Counted from the stretch's first letter, positions 42,457-52,598 are shown. The stretch: 64,000 nucleotides of DNA from Ruminococcus sp. (GCA_021770655.1 JAETQO010000003.1:45090-109089), one strand, 5' to 3'. Numbers and translations are program-made. The notes: generated from the letters alone by a model not told the origin.

Positions 42457-42758
42457 TGTACGATAGAGTTTACGAGCTTGTTAGGAAAATACCGAAAGGC
42501 AGAGTGGCGACCTACGGACAGATCGCCGCAATGCTGGGGAATCCCCGTATGTGCAGGGCGGTAGGAAACGCTTTGCACCATAATCCCGACGGAGAAGAAA
42601 CGCCGTGCTACCGTGTGGTAAATTCAAAGGGAGAGCTTTCGGGAAGCTTTGCTTTCGGCGGCGGCGACGAGCAGAAACGCAGGCTGGAGGCGGACGGGAT
42701 AGAGGTAAAGGACAATAGGGTCGATCTGAAACAGTATATCTGGGACGGTAAGATATAG
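42456..42758 (+). CDS. MGMT/ATL-like DNA-binding protein with PCYR motif
   Basis: 100 aa, only the C-terminal DNA-binding domain of O6-alkylguanine-DNA alkyltransferases: PKGRVATYGQIAAMLG and RAVGNALHHNP. The active site is TPCYRVV instead of PCHRV: the acceptor Cys is kept but the His of the relay is Tyr. So it is either a weak transferase or an alkyl-lesion binder, like ATL proteins (which have Trp for Cys). Small MGMT-family proteins of this length are known in Firmicutes. Confidence 0.85.
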   Translation: MYDRVYELVRKIPKGRVATYGQIAAMLGNPRMCRAVGNALHHNPDGEETPCYRVVNSKGELSGSFAFGGGDEQKRRLEADGIEVKDNRVDLKQYIWDGKI

Positions 42759-42782
42759 TAAGCGGAAACGGGTTCTCGGCGG

Positions 42783-42811
42783 TTGCAATTTTTTCCGCGC
42801 TGTGATATAAT
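42783..42811 (+). promoter_or_regulatory. Promoter of the DUF4261 gene
   Basis: TTGCAA (42783-42788), 17 bp spacer, TATAAT (42806-42811), 32 bp before the ATG. Confidence 0.65.
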
Positions 42812-42842
42812 ATCATTATAATATTTTTATCGGAGGTACAAA

Positions 42843-43607
42843 ATGTCTGAGGAAACAAAGGATATACAGGAAGAAAATAAAAAGGGAAATGTGCTTGCGG
42901 GCTTTGTACTTTACAAGGACGCAAATATCGACTGGCTTAGATTTAAAAAATTCCTGAAAGACGATTGGAATATCGTTGCTGATGACGAGGTAAAGGACAA
43001 CGCGCTTGTATTCAAGGTTGACGATATGCTGGTAGCTTGTTCGCTTATGCCGAACCCTGTTCCGAACAAGGAGGCTGAAGGAGCGGCGAAGTATAATATA
43101 CTCTGGAAAGAGGGTGCAAGCGAGGTAGCTAAGCATCAGGCACACGTTATGCTGGCAGTTATGAACAAGATCGACCCTATCGATCAGGCTATACTGTTTG
43201 CAAAGGTTGCCTGCTCGCTGTTAAAGCTGGATAATTCTATCGGCATTTACAAGGATCCGACGGTTTATGAGAGAGATTTTTACATAAACTTTGCCGAGAG
43301 TATAAAGAAGGGCGAATATCCTATGCCTATCCTTATTTATACGGGAATGTATCTGGCGAAAACGGGACTTTGCGCTTTTACGTCGGGAATGAGATTTTTC
43401 GGCTATGAGGAAATGGAGATAGTTGATTCTCCTAAACAGCCGAACGATCTGCTGGGATTTTTACTTTCCATTTCCGAGTACGTGCTGTCCGAGGGCGTTG
43501 AGCTTAAAGACGGCGAAACAATAGGGTTTACGGAGGATCAGAAACTGCCCATTACCCTATCGGACGGTGTGAGCGTTCCCGGAAAGACCTTGAAAATAAA
43601 GTATTGA
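42843..43607 (+). CDS. DUF4261-family protein
   Basis: 254 aa, cytoplasmic. An N-terminal half resembling VLAGFVLYKDANIDWLRFKKFLKDDW is followed by the family block YTGMYLAKTGLCAFTSGMRFFGYEEMEIVDS. No catalytic residues are known. The family has been linked to type VI/VII secretion immunity-like proteins in some genomes, which is not evident here. Monocistronic, followed by a terminator. Confidence 0.8.
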   Translation: MSEETKDIQEENKKGNVLAGFVLYKDANIDWLRFKKFLKDDWNIVADDEVKDNALVFKVDDMLVACSLMPNPVPNKEAEGAAKYNILWKEGASEVAKHQAHVMLAVMNKIDPIDQAILFAKVACSLLKLDNSIGIYKDPTVYERDFYINFAESIKKGEYPMPILIYTGMYLAKTGLCAFTSGMRFFGYEEMEIVDSPKQPNDLLGFLLSISEYVLSEGVELKDGETIGFTEDQKLPITLSDGVSVPGKTLKIKY

Positions 43608-43621
43608 TATATCTGAACAGC

Positions 43622-43656
43622 AAAAGAGCGGGTTTGAACACAAACCTGCTCTTTTT
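43622..43656. terminator. Bidirectional terminator between DUF4261 and AraC genes
   Basis: AAAAGAGCGGGTTTG (43622-43636) / CAAACCTGCTCTTTT (43641-43655), one mismatch, T run on both strands. Confidence 0.85.
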
Positions 43657-43708
43657 CAGATAAATTAAACTATCAGCGGAGATTTAAGGCATACCTCTGT
43701 ATAATATT

Positions 43709-44578
43709 TTATTTTTCAACGACCGGCACCCATATCTCTGTCCTGTAATCCTCCGAAGCCATATTTCCCGCCGGATAAGCTTCAATGTCCATTTCATATG
43801 TGGGCTTATAGTTTGACGTCGGGAAAAACTCCGTGCATATTCTGTGCCACAACTGCTGTATAGCCTGCGGCATCGGTCCGATACATTCAAATACCGCCCA
43901 GGTCCTCGCAGGAATCTCACTGATTCTGAATCCGTCCGGTACAGCGGTATCATCACCGCAGACTGCCGCAATAGAATAACCAAAGGTCTGAGTATTCGTC
44001 GGAGCGTGATTGTAACACACTCCTAAAATAAATTCCTTATCCGAAGTAAGCTCTAAAAGCTTATTTACCGTACCGTCCTTGCGAGAACGCTCCCAGAATT
44101 CGGGAATGGTGTTTTTGTTTTCGCTGTCATTAATACTGTGCCGCTCAAGCTTTTCGATGACCCTAAAAGCTTCTTTCTTCACAATTTTGTAGTCCATAAC
44201 ACTACCGCCTTTCAATATGATCTGCACGGAAATCCTTGAAAAGTTTTTCAGCTTACTGCCGTCCTTTTTTGCCTGTGACGGTGTAATTCCGTGAAACTTC
44301 ACAAACGCTCTTGTGAAACTTTCGGGGCTGTCATAACCGTATTTGATCGCCGCGTCAATCACCTTGATATTCTGAACAGACAACTCGCTGCCGGCAATCG
44401 AAAGCCGTCTGTTTCGGATATATTCTCCCAAAGAAAACCCGCATAGAATACCAAAAATTCTTTGAAAATAGAAGTTAGAGCAAGCCGCCTGCTTTGCAAT
44501 TTCTTCGTAATCCAGTTCTTCGGTAATATGTTCTTCAATGTAATCAAGTGCGTTCTGTATTCCGGTTATCCAGTCCAC
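43709..44578 (-). CDS. AraC-family regulator with GyrI-like effector domain
   Basis: 289 aa. N-terminal double HTH (about 1-105: ELDYEEIAKQAACSNFYFQRIF and IDAAIKYGYDSPESFTRAF). The C-terminal bacterial effector-binding domain (about 125-289) is the Rob/SoxS/GyrI type that binds small hydrophobic drugs. No drug pump is adjacent, so the target is unknown. Confidence 0.9.
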   Translation of the reverse strand: MDWITGIQNALDYIEEHITEELDYEEIAKQAACSNFYFQRIFGILCGFSLGEYIRNRRLSIAGSELSVQNIKVIDAAIKYGYDSPESFTRAFVKFHGITPSQAKKDGSKLKNFSRISVQIILKGGSVMDYKIVKKEAFRVIEKLERHSINDSENKNTIPEFWERSRKDGTVNKLLELTSDKEFILGVCYNHAPTNTQTFGYSIAAVCGDDTAVPDGFRISEIPARTWAVFECIGPMPQAIQQLWHRICTEFFPTSNYKPTYEMDIEAYPAGNMASEDYRTEIWVPVVEK

Positions 44579-44939
44579 AACAGTTCACCGTCCTTCCGTG
44601 TATCTATATTATAGCGGATTTTTATGTGTCATTCCTGATTTTTCATGCAAAGAAAAGACAGATTTTTTTACCCTTCAAACACATAAATTTATTGTATCAC
44701 ATTCCGCACCAAAATGTGTTATCAATTTCTAAAACCGCCTCAGAACAGACAAACGGAAAATCCGGCAATAGAAATGTTCATATTCTTGTGATAAAATAAA
44801 TTGAGTTAAATCTCATAACTTAAATCAACACTAAACAGGTTCTGCGTTGTTCACTTTGTACGAAAGATACCGTATAATTAAATCATCGGGTACGGAAATT
44901 GTACTTTGAAAAAGTTTATTTATTACGGAGGTTATCATT
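44579..44939. other. Intergenic region upstream of the small membrane protein
   Basis: No gene seen. A TATAAT near 44872 with a weak TTCACT 17 bp upstream is the likely promoter of the 44940 gene. Minus-strand promoter elements for the AraC gene are not clear. Confidence 0.4.
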
Positions 44940-45296
44940 ATGAACACGGACAAAATTTATGCAGAATCTATTGCCAACGAGTACTCGCCTAAGGATACTT
45001 CAAAGGTCGTTGCCCTTAAAAAGCTCGACCAAAAAGCCAAGCTCCCTTCTGAGATCTTTACTTATACTTTCGGTATTGTTGCTGCGCTGATCTTCGGACT
45101 GGGAATGTGTCTTTCCATGAAAGTTATCGGTCCGGGTACGACGGCGGTCACTGCAATCGGAATTGTAATAGGAGTGATCGGTATGCTTATGGTCGGTATA
45201 AACTACCCTATCTATAAAAAACTGCGTGAAAAAGGCAAGAAAAAATATGCATACGAAATTGTACAGCTTGCAAAGGAAATCAGCGAAAAACAGTAA
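44940..45296 (+). CDS. Small two-helix membrane protein
   Basis: 118 aa. Two membrane helices (about 40-60 and 67-88) after a polar N-terminus with SKVVALKKLDQKAKLPSEIFTYTFG. Close relatives in Firmicutes are often labelled 'dihydropteridine reductase', but no such catalytic motif is visible, so I keep it unnamed. It is 17 bp upstream of a TetR gene and is probably regulated with it. GGAGG before the ATG. Confidence 0.75.
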   Translation: MNTDKIYAESIANEYSPKDTSKVVALKKLDQKAKLPSEIFTYTFGIVAALIFGLGMCLSMKVIGPGTTAVTAIGIVIGVIGMLMVGINYPIYKKLREKGKKKYAYEIVQLAKEISEKQ

Positions 45297-45313
45297 TAAT
45301 TAATCGAAAGCCG

Positions 45314-45907
45314 GTGGAGCGATTGAACAAAGCAGAAAGTAAGTATTTCAACACAGCCGTAAAAATGGATAAAGCATTTTTGGATATTCTTGAAAAAAAG
45401 GATCTCGAATATATTACGGTAAAAGAAATCTGTAAATATGCAGGCGTTAATCGTTCAACATTTTATCTCCATTATGAAAATATCGGAGACCTGCTTAACG
45501 AAAGCGTGCAGTATATGTTTGATCGGCTTCTTACGTATTTCCCGGACAAGGACGTTTCTGTTATACATGACATTGAAAATGCTGATCTGAATGAGCTTTA
45601 TCTAATTACGCCGAAACTTCTGAATCCCTATTTGACGTTTATTCTCGAGCACAAAAAGCTGTTCGCCACATCTTTGTCAAAGTCGGATTCTCTCAGGCTT
45701 AACGAAAGCTATGATAAAATGGTTACTAATGTTCTGAGCCGTATACTCGACAGATTCGGAATTTCAGAAAATCGGAAAAATTATATGCTCACATTTTATA
45801 TTCACGGAATTATAGCGGTCATAGCCGAGTGGCTTAAAAATGATTGTACGGAGTCTATCGATTTTATTATCGATATAATTTCGGAACAAATACCGAAAAT
45901 AAAGTAG
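45314..45907 (+). CDS. TetR/AcrR-family regulator
   Basis: 197 aa. TetR HTH in ITVKEICKYAGVNRSTFYLHYENIGDLLNESV (about 30-65), and a ligand domain with a hydrophobic C-terminal helix (YMLTFYIHGIIAVIAEWLKN). The GTG start (45314) is from the ORF track; TTG at 45323 next to GGTGGAG is an alternative. Likely represses the membrane-protein gene upstream. Confidence 0.85.
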   Translation: MERLNKAESKYFNTAVKMDKAFLDILEKKDLEYITVKEICKYAGVNRSTFYLHYENIGDLLNESVQYMFDRLLTYFPDKDVSVIHDIENADLNELYLITPKLLNPYLTFILEHKKLFATSLSKSDSLRLNESYDKMVTNVLSRILDRFGISENRKNYMLTFYIHGIIAVIAEWLKNDCTESIDFIIDIISEQIPKIK

Positions 45908-46014
45908 TATATGCCGCAGTGTGTTTAATGCAGTAATAAATATTGATGAAGTTATTCTTGTATAACCTCCTGTTTTTGTGCGGCAATAGCTTGCTCCATT
46001 CTTAACGGCGAAAG

Positions 46015-46049
46015 GCCCGCAAAGATTTAAAAGTCTTTGCGGGCTTTTT
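46015..46049 (+). terminator. Terminator of the TetR gene
   Basis: GCCCGCAAAGA (46015-46025) / TCTTTGCGGGC (46034-46044) followed by TTTTTA. Confidence 0.9.
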
Positions 46050-46163
46050 ATTTTTGGATACGGAGAAAAAACAGCACCGATTTAATTCAAAATGATGCTG
46101 TATATTTATTCGATTTTAGCAATGATAGCTTTCGTAAAGTAAGCCTTTTGACTGTATAAAATC

Positions 46164-46838
46164 TCATTGTATGTTTTTTTCATCATCAGACCGTAAAATC
46201 AAAAGGGTGCAAAGCAGACCCAATGCCGCTAAAATTACTGCTTTTGTACCGATGAGATCGGTCATCAGCGCCCCAAGGGCGGCGCCGCCGATAAAAAACA
46301 TTATTATCCCATAGTATTGCAGTGCATTTTTTAACTTGTCCTTGTTTTTGGTTTTGAAATACTGAAAGAGATTATCTGTAGCGCTTCTGAGGTTTCCGGT
46401 GCACATAGTCGTTGCAAACGGGTTGCCGTTCATTTTCCTAAACGCTTCTACCTGCATTGCGCAGGTAAACGATACAAGCACATTGGCTAATGAATTAAGA
46501 TTTCCTTGGGGAATAAAACCGACGATCAGTATCACACCGATCTCTATCTCAAGGATTATCCTGTGCCAATGTATCTTAGGATGCTCATTGAATTTTGATT
46601 TTATCATTTCAACAATAAGCACGCCAAGGAAAAAGGATAAAATAGGTACAAAATAGGAAAAGACTTTTAACCGGTTACCGCTGCGGAGATTTAATGCAAG
46701 AAGAACCATATTTCCCGTCTGAGCGTTGGCGAAAACACCGTCTCTTGAAATATAGGTATATGCGTCAAGGAATCCGCCGACTATTGCAAGAACTACTCCG
46801 ACTCCGTAAAATTCGGCAATATGCCTTCCGTTTTTCAT
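46164..46838 (-). CDS. YoaK-like membrane protein (DUF1275)
   Basis: 224 aa with about six membrane helices and the family motif [21 protein letters not shown] near the N-terminus. The function of DUF1275 is unknown. The ATG overlaps the stop of metA by 4 bp, so the two are co-translated and may be functionally linked. Confidence 0.85.
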   Translation of the reverse strand: MKNGRHIAEFYGVGVVLAIVGGFLDAYTYISRDGVFANAQTGNMVLLALNLRSGNRLKVFSYFVPILSFFLGVLIVEMIKSKFNEHPKIHWHRIILEIEIGVILIVGFIPQGNLNSLANVLVSFTCAMQVEAFRKMNGNPFATTMCTGNLRSATDNLFQYFKTKNKDKLKNALQYYGIIMFFIGGAALGALMTDLIGTKAVILAALGLLCTLLILRSDDEKNIQ

Positions 46839-47779
46839 TTAACATCACCAACATCTTGGTCAAGAGGCACAAGCTCGTTCAGATCATACGGAGTCTTCTG
46901 ATAGATACAATAATTGAGCCAGTTGGAATACAGCAGATTCGCAGAACAGCTCCAGTTGAAAATGGGCTTGTTTGCAGGATCGTTATCAGGAAAATAGTTG
47001 TAAGGTATCTCAATGTCAATATCCTTTTCCTTGTCACGGAAATATTCTTTTGCAAGCGTTTCTCTGTCGTATTCCCAATGACCAAACAGGAAGAATTGAC
47101 GCTGGGTCTTATCCGAAACAAGATGAACTCCCGCCTCGTTGGATTCTGCAACGACTATAAGATTGGCGACTTTCTCAATATCTTCTCTTCGGATTTCGGT
47201 ATGTCGTGAATGAGGGCAATGAAAAACATCTCCGAAACCTTTAAGAATTATGCTTTGAGTAAAATTGATATGATGTTTGAAATTACCGAACATTTTTTTC
47301 TCAAGAGGGTGTTTTGGCACTCCGTAGTGATAATACAGTCCCGCCTGCGCGCCCCAGCAGATATGGATCGTTGAGAAAACGTTGGTTTTGGACCATTCAA
47401 AAACTCTGCAAAGTTCATTCCAGTAATCGACCTCTTCATAATCCATTTGTTCGACCGGAGCGCCGGTTATAATAAGACCGTCGTAACGGTTTTCGCATAC
47501 CTCGTCAAAGCTTTTATAAAACGCAAGCATATGCTCCTGAGGAGTATTTTTTGAAACATGGTTCATCTGTACAAGGTCAATATCAACGTGCAGAGGCGTG
47601 TTGCTGAGCAGTCGGAGCAGTTGTGTTTCCGTTGCAATTTTATCAGGCATAAGGTTTACTATAGCGATTTTCAGCGCTCTGATATCCTGATGTGCGGCTC
47701 TGTCGTCGGGTATAACAAATATATTTTCGTCCTCCAGCGTCTGAAACGCAGGCAGGTCGTTCGGAATTTTAATAGGCAA
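46835..47779 (-). CDS. metA: Homoserine O-acyltransferase MetA (acetyl-CoA type predicted)
   Basis: 314 aa, normal for MetA. Catalytic Cys in [15 protein letters not shown], His in [11 protein letters not shown] and Glu in the same element. The acyl-selectivity site reads [16 protein letters not shown] Glu after GAPV marks acetyl-CoA specificity in Bacillus MetA, whereas E. coli has GAPLG and uses succinyl-CoA. So the likely product is O-acetylhomoserine, the substrate for the MetY domain at 12.8-14.5 kb. TTG start with AGGTGGG upstream. No SAM riboswitch or T-box found in the leader. Confidence 0.93.
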   Translation of the reverse strand: MPIKIPNDLPAFQTLEDENIFVIPDDRAAHQDIRALKIAIVNLMPDKIATETQLLRLLSNTPLHVDIDLVQMNHVSKNTPQEHMLAFYKSFDEVCENRYDGLIITGAPVEQMDYEEVDYWNELCRVFEWSKTNVFSTIHICWGAQAGLYYHYGVPKHPLEKKMFGNFKHHINFTQSIILKGFGDVFHCPHSRHTEIRREDIEKVANLIVVAESNEAGVHLVSDKTQRQFFLFGHWEYDRETLAKEYFRDKEKDIDIEIPYNYFPDNDPANKPIFNWSCSANLLYSNWLNYCIYQKTPYDLNELVPLDQDVGDVK

Positions 47780-47815
47780 TGTTTATCCCACCTTTAAATT
47801 ATACTCTGAAATATT

Positions 47816-47844
47816 ATTATAACACACTTGACAGCTTAAATCAA
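47816..47844 (-). promoter_or_regulatory. Promoter of metA
   Basis: On the minus strand, TTGATT (47839-47844), 17 bp spacer, TATAAT (47816-47821). Confidence 0.65.
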
Positions 47845-47873
47845 CGAACGGGCTTGCTTGTTCACAATTTATT

Positions 47874-48044
47874 TCATTTTGTCCGCATTTCCAGCCACGC
47901 ATTCTTAGTCAAAATATAGTATTTTGCTGTTACCTTATTATCTTGTTTGTTTGCTGTTTCCGAAGTGTGACTGTACTGTAAACCGCATTTCTCCATTACC
48001 TTTCCCGAAGCCGGATTGTTAATATCGTAGCAGGCGGTAATTTT
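47874..48044 (-). pseudogene. C-terminal fragment of a GNAT acetyltransferase
   Basis: About 56 codons read cleanly as KITACYDINNPASGKVMEKC, then LEMRTK and a stop. This is the typical end of RimJ/RimL-type acetyltransferases (N-P-A-S-x-x-V-M-E-K-x-G). The N-terminal two thirds are missing, and no start or RBS precedes the fragment. A decayed gene. Confidence 0.65.
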
Positions 48045-48086
48045 CTCAACTCATTTTTATGTCGTTGTATACCCAAAACAACAGAA

Positions 48087-49179
48087 CTATTTAAGACTTT
48101 TAAGTTTGTCGGAGAGACAATTTATCTCGTTTAAATAATTCTTGAAGTCGGCGGTATCACGCATAAAATCAAATGCGTCATTTTTAAGCGTTTCCAAAAT
48201 GTCCTCAAACAACGTATTCTCATCGGTCTTGGTCGAATCGCTTTTTATGTCCTCGATAAGACCAAGCCAACACGGAGCGTAACGACTTTTCTCGGGGCGA
48301 AATTCAAACTGTTTGGCATGTTTCAAAGCAAGCCGCAGATGTTCCATGGTTTTTTCACTGTCCCTTTTTTGGGCAAAAATTTTTGCTAATACACAATGAT
48401 TACAACTAATAAATCCGTTATAAAAAACAGGATTTTCACCTAATAGCGTAGTGGTCATAGTATTTGCTGCCGTGTAAATTTCAGCTTTTTTTTCGCTGTT
48501 TTTTTCGTGACGTGCTATCGGAATAAATTGATTATTCAGCAAACCAACAATCATCAGAATATTATTTTGACGCAGCCTGATCTGTTCTTCTCCCTCGAAA
48601 GACTCGGGGGTACAACACATCTTTGCAGCAAAACAGAGGATCAAGCGTTTCTGCAATTTCCTTAACTTTTTCAAACTCGCCGCATTGCGAATACACAAAA
48701 ATGAGCAGCTGCTTTGCTCCGCTGGTGATCTCCCGCTTTTTCGACGTATTAACAAGCATATTCGCGGTTGAGATAAGCTCACTGTCATAATTGTTACTAT
48801 TCTCATTTAAACGCAGAGTATAAAGCTCATACATCAGATTATAAAGAGCGTCCTCATCGCAAGGATATTTTTTCAGCATCTCACGGGCAAGAGCCAACGC
48901 TTCGTATGTTTTACCGTCATGACACAGCGCCAGCCGCTTCTTTTGATAGAGTTCCTTTTCATCATCCGGACACTGCTTGACTACGCCGAGCAGTTCGTCA
49001 ATCGTCACATCAAAATATTTTGCAATTACAGGCAACAGTGTAATATCGGGATATGTTGCGCCCGTTTCCCAGCGGCTGACCGCCTGAGGCGACACGCCGA
49101 ACTCATAGGCAAGCTGCTCCTGCGTGATCTGCTTTTTTGAACGGTATATTTTCAGATTTTCACCAATGTTCAGTGTCAT
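48087..49179 (-). pseudogene. XRE-family regulator with TPR-like C-terminal part, frameshifted
   Basis: The HTH (MTLNIGENLKIYRSKKQITQEQLAYEFGVSPQAVSRWETG) and helical repeats run from 49179 to about 48610. The same protein continues in another frame (SFEGEEQIRLRQNNILMIVGLL to the end at 48087). The switch is at a run of five G (48606-48610, five C in the gene). One C fewer restores YPESFEGEEQ and a protein of about 363 aa. Either a real mutation, a phase-variable tract or a sequencing error. Confidence 0.8.
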
Positions 49180-49625
49180 ATCAATTCTCCTTTTTTATTT
49201 TTTCAGAAGCTTCTGTAATCAGTATAACACCGGTTTTTGCAAAAATCAACGGCATAGTAGTTGTTGGAAGTAAACCTAAATGAGAATTTTATGTTTAAGG
49301 CAGCATCATTACCTTCACGGTAAAAGCCGTGCGTCCGGCTGATTCTGGCGGATGGTCTTTTATGATGAATTCACCGCTTATTGTTCCTCGCCCGGCGGCG
49401 GAGCTGTCCATCTATCCGAAAAAGGGAAAACGAATCCCCGATTTCGGAGAACAGAAATGGACAGCTCTGCATCCGACATCAGAGCTGTCCATTTATCCGA
49501 AAATAAAAATCAACCACCGCTGCACCAAAGACAAGGTTTTATGATGAACTTTTCTCAAACCTCGATCTCTCCGGGTTTCCCGAATCGACTGCGAAACGGG
49601 CTGAAAAGGCTTCTCAAAACGCGCT
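49180..49625. other. Intergenic region with repeats
   Basis: No gene seen. It contains the 22 bp direct repeat and 13 bp hairpin listed separately, and promoter-like AT-rich sequence upstream of the XRE gene. Confidence 0.4.
49401..49503. repeat. 22 bp direct repeat plus 13 bp inverted repeat
   Basis: GAGCTGTCCATCTATCCGAA at 49401 recurs at 49482 with one change (CATTTAT). The second copy also forms a perfect hairpin with ATGGACAGCTCTG (49457-49469) / CAGAGCTGTCCAT (49480-49492). No T run follows. It could be a repeated extragenic element or a regulator site. Confidence 0.75.
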
Positions 49626-49796
49626 ATGCTTCGTGCAGCTATCGTTATGAAATGCGAATGCTTTCAGTATATCACTGAACTTTGCGATTACCTTGAAAAC
49701 AATCTTATCATCGCTCGTTACTGCGTCTTTGACATTGCTTATGCGGCTAAAGGTCTTTTAGGCGTGATCCTTTTGTTGCTGTCATTCGGCGTTTGA
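49626..49796 (+). CDS. Possible 56 aa membrane peptide
   Basis: ORF from the ATG at 49626 to a TGA at 49796, with Cys-rich MKCECFQYITELCDYL and a hydrophobic C-terminal helix (AAKGLLGVILLLLSFGV). No strong RBS. It may be the end of a decayed gene. Missing from the ORF track because of length. Confidence 0.3.
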   Translation: MLRAAIVMKCECFQYITELCDYLENNLIIARYCVFDIAYAAKGLLGVILLLLSFGV

Positions 49797-49928
49797 TTAT
49801 AAGGAGAATTTTGGTAAGGGTTTTGCTTTTTGCTGTTTTTATACAGTCTTGACTATTATAATTATATCACACTTACTATTCTTAGGGCTAGCGCATTTAC
49901 CTGCATATTTTTATCAGAGCAAAAGAAA

Positions 49929-49953
49929 AAAGCCCGATAAAATCGAGCTTTTC
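49929..49953 (-). terminator. Terminator downstream of the GH3 gene
   Basis: GCTCGAT/ATCGGGC hairpin followed on the minus strand by TTTTTTC, about 85 bp beyond the GH3 stop. Confidence 0.65.
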
Positions 49954-50037
49954 ATGTGGTGTGATTATAAAATAGATGAAAGTTCTCTCAGTGTGAACAA
50001 ACTAAAAAATACAAAAACGGCAAGTATTATGTGCTTG

Positions 50038-51907
50038 TCAATAAGTCAGTCCATATCCCTTTTCCAGCCAGTAATTATTTGTGCCGATCTGTTCAACGCT
50101 GCTGTACCATGGAGACGGAAGCTTTCCACTGAAACCGCTGCCTCCGCAAAGAACGTCCGCTACTCCCTGACCCTCAGAACCCGGGAGATAGCACATTACA
50201 ACACTGTCCCAGCTATTGTAAAGTTCGTCGTCGATTATAACGTTTCTTCCCGCTACAATGCAGGTCACGATAGGCTTTCCAAGAGCCTCAGCTTCATTTA
50301 TTGCATCTCGGTTTTCATCAAGACCGAGTGCGCCGCAGAGATTCAGATCCTCCGTGTCTCCGTTCCATTCGGCATATGCTTGTTCTCCGACTACGAGAAG
50401 TATGATATCGGCTTTGTTTGCCTCGTTTTCATCTGTTATTACCGTGATGCCGTAATCATCCGCTTTCGCTGTAAATCCATCAAGTATAGTAGTAACACCC
50501 TCAATATCTTTTTCAGGACTGCTGTTCCAGTCGATTGTCCAGCCGCCGCACTGCGACTGTGCATTGTCGCAGGCAGGTCCTGTAATATATACAGAGGTAT
50601 TTTCTTTTTATCGGCAAAATATTATTTTCATTTTTAAGAAGAACAAGACTTTCCTCAACCAGCTTTTCAGCAACGGCACGATATTCCTCAGAGCCTGTAG
50701 AATCCTTTTCAGTCTTTATATTCTCGCAAAGCGGATCGTCAAATATTCCGGCGTCAAGTTTTACCCTGATTATTCTTTCAACAGCGTCATCGATTCTTTC
50801 CGATGAAATGTCGCCGCTTTTTTGCGCTTCAATAATTATCTGCATTGCTTGATCGTAATCATCGACCTCCATAAGCATATCTATACCTGCATTTACGGAA
50901 TTGATGATCTGTTCCTTATAAGTTGAAGCCGATGTATTCTGAACAGAATTCCAGTCGCTCACTATGAAGCCTTCAAAGCCCATTTCACTTTTAAGCTTTT
51001 GAATATACTCCGCATTTTCATGCATTTTCAAGCCGTTAAGAGAGCTGTGACTTATCATTATAGTCTGAGCGCCTGCATCGATCTGCGCCTGATAAACCGA
51101 CAATAACTCAGCTATTTCCTCTTCGGATAAAACGGCGTCTCCCCTGTCGATAAGCCTTTCAACGTCAGAATTTTCTCCGGTTCCGAACAAAACGTTTCCG
51201 TCGGCAAAAAAATGCTTCGGACAGGCAATAACGCCACCGTCAATAAGCCCTTTTGTATATTGCGTACTTAAATTCTTGATCATTTCTAGATCTGATCCAT
51301 AGCTTTCATATGTTCTTCCCCAACGCGGATCGACAGACTGTGCAACACATGGTGCAAAATTCCACAGCATGTGGCATAGCTTTGCCTCGTCAGCTGTTAT
51401 AAGTCCCATCTGGTACATAAGCTCGGGATCGTTAGCCGCTCCTAAGCCGATATTATGCGGAAAAATAACCGAATCAAGACAATAATTCACACCATGAACA
51501 TCGTCCTGTCCGTAAATATAAGGTATTCCCGACTCCGACTTAATTGCCGACTTCTGAAAACCGTCAACGATATCTTGCCACTTATCAGAATTAACTGACT
51601 GATATTTCGAGAGGATGCTGCCGTAATCATTTTCTTCCATCTGGTATTCATTAACCGAATAAACCGCCGGCTGAACCATTTGAGCCGCTTTTTGTTCGAT
51701 AGTCATTGAAGCGACAATTTCCTTCGCCGACATTGATGCATAAGCTTTATATTTAGGCTCATCGTCTGTATTTTCGGCTGAGGAAACAGTTTGCGAATCG
51801 GTTTCGGAAGTCTTGGAATCTGATTGTGAAGCTCCCCCGTCATTGCCGGCGCATGAAGTAGTTAAGATCAAACTCGAAAGAATTATTGCATACAGACTTT
51901 TTTTCAC
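50038..51907 (-). pseudogene. GH3 beta-glucosidase-like lipoprotein, frameshifted
   Basis: GTG start at 51907 (GGAGGGG upstream), lipoprotein signal ending in LTTSC, a Ser/Asp-rich linker, then the GH3 barrel. Barrel motifs: EIVASMTIEQKAAQM, RWGRTYESYGSD, CPKHFFADG and GFIVSDWNSV with the nucleophile Asp. After ENNILPIK the frame is lost at a T5 run (50605-50609). One extra A in the gene restores KKKIPLYITGPACDNAQSQCGGW and leads into the frame ending at 50038 (PGSEGQGVADVLCGGSGFSGKLP). Complete, it would be about 623 aa, an exported beta-glucosidase/exoglucosidase. Expression as two pieces is unlikely to work. Confidence 0.85.
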
Positions 51908-52598
51908 AAGTACCCCTCCATAAAAAGATTGTTCAAATGTTTTACTCACTATTGCTCCACGGGGTTAAAACTTGCCAAAAGACGAAGCCGAAAAGACAAC
52001 ATATCCATGCGCAATCGAAGGCATACTGTCATATGTCGAGATTTGTAACGCAGAGATTTTGACTTTACGGCGAATATTACAGGCAAGGTTTAGCCCCGGG
52101 GGTCAATAACATTCAAGTTTATTATAACACACGTCGCCCTGATGGTCAAGAACAAAAACGATCAGCGCAGCAGGCAGTAAAGGTATATATAAAAAATATG
52201 CCCTGTGCAAATATTTCACAATTCGCACAGGGCTGGCAAAAAACATACGTATCAGAAAAAGTTAAATATGAACAGCCGTTCGTAAATAACAAATGCCGCA
52301 AGCGGCGTGTTTACGGCATTTTGTGTTTTGCGAATATAAAATGTATACTCCTGCGTTACGGCATAAAAAAAGCCGGCACCGCAAAACGATGTCAGGAGTT
52401 GTACCGTCCGTACTAGGACTGTGAAATGTTGACAAAAAAGATTTTCTTTCGTTTTAAGAAAAATTAAGGCGGAAATGAGACAATAAGTAGCGATAACGAA
52501 TTCAAAAACGTTATTATATTGCCAATTATTTCAATTGCTCCATGCTAATTTATGGTATAATCGATATCTTGGTAGAAAAACGGCACACCAGGATATTC
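51908..52598. other. Long intergenic region with hairpins
   Basis: No gene supported. GCCCTGTGC/GCACAGGGC (about 52202-52234) forms a 9 bp hairpin, and AAATGCCG/CGGCATTT (about 52289-52321) another. Neither has a clear T run. A TTGACA lies near 52431. Confidence 0.45.

Noticed and set aside
49849-50637. 262 aa plus-strand ORF
   Set aside because: Lies opposite the GH3 C-terminal half, which reads as a genuine family protein on the minus strand.
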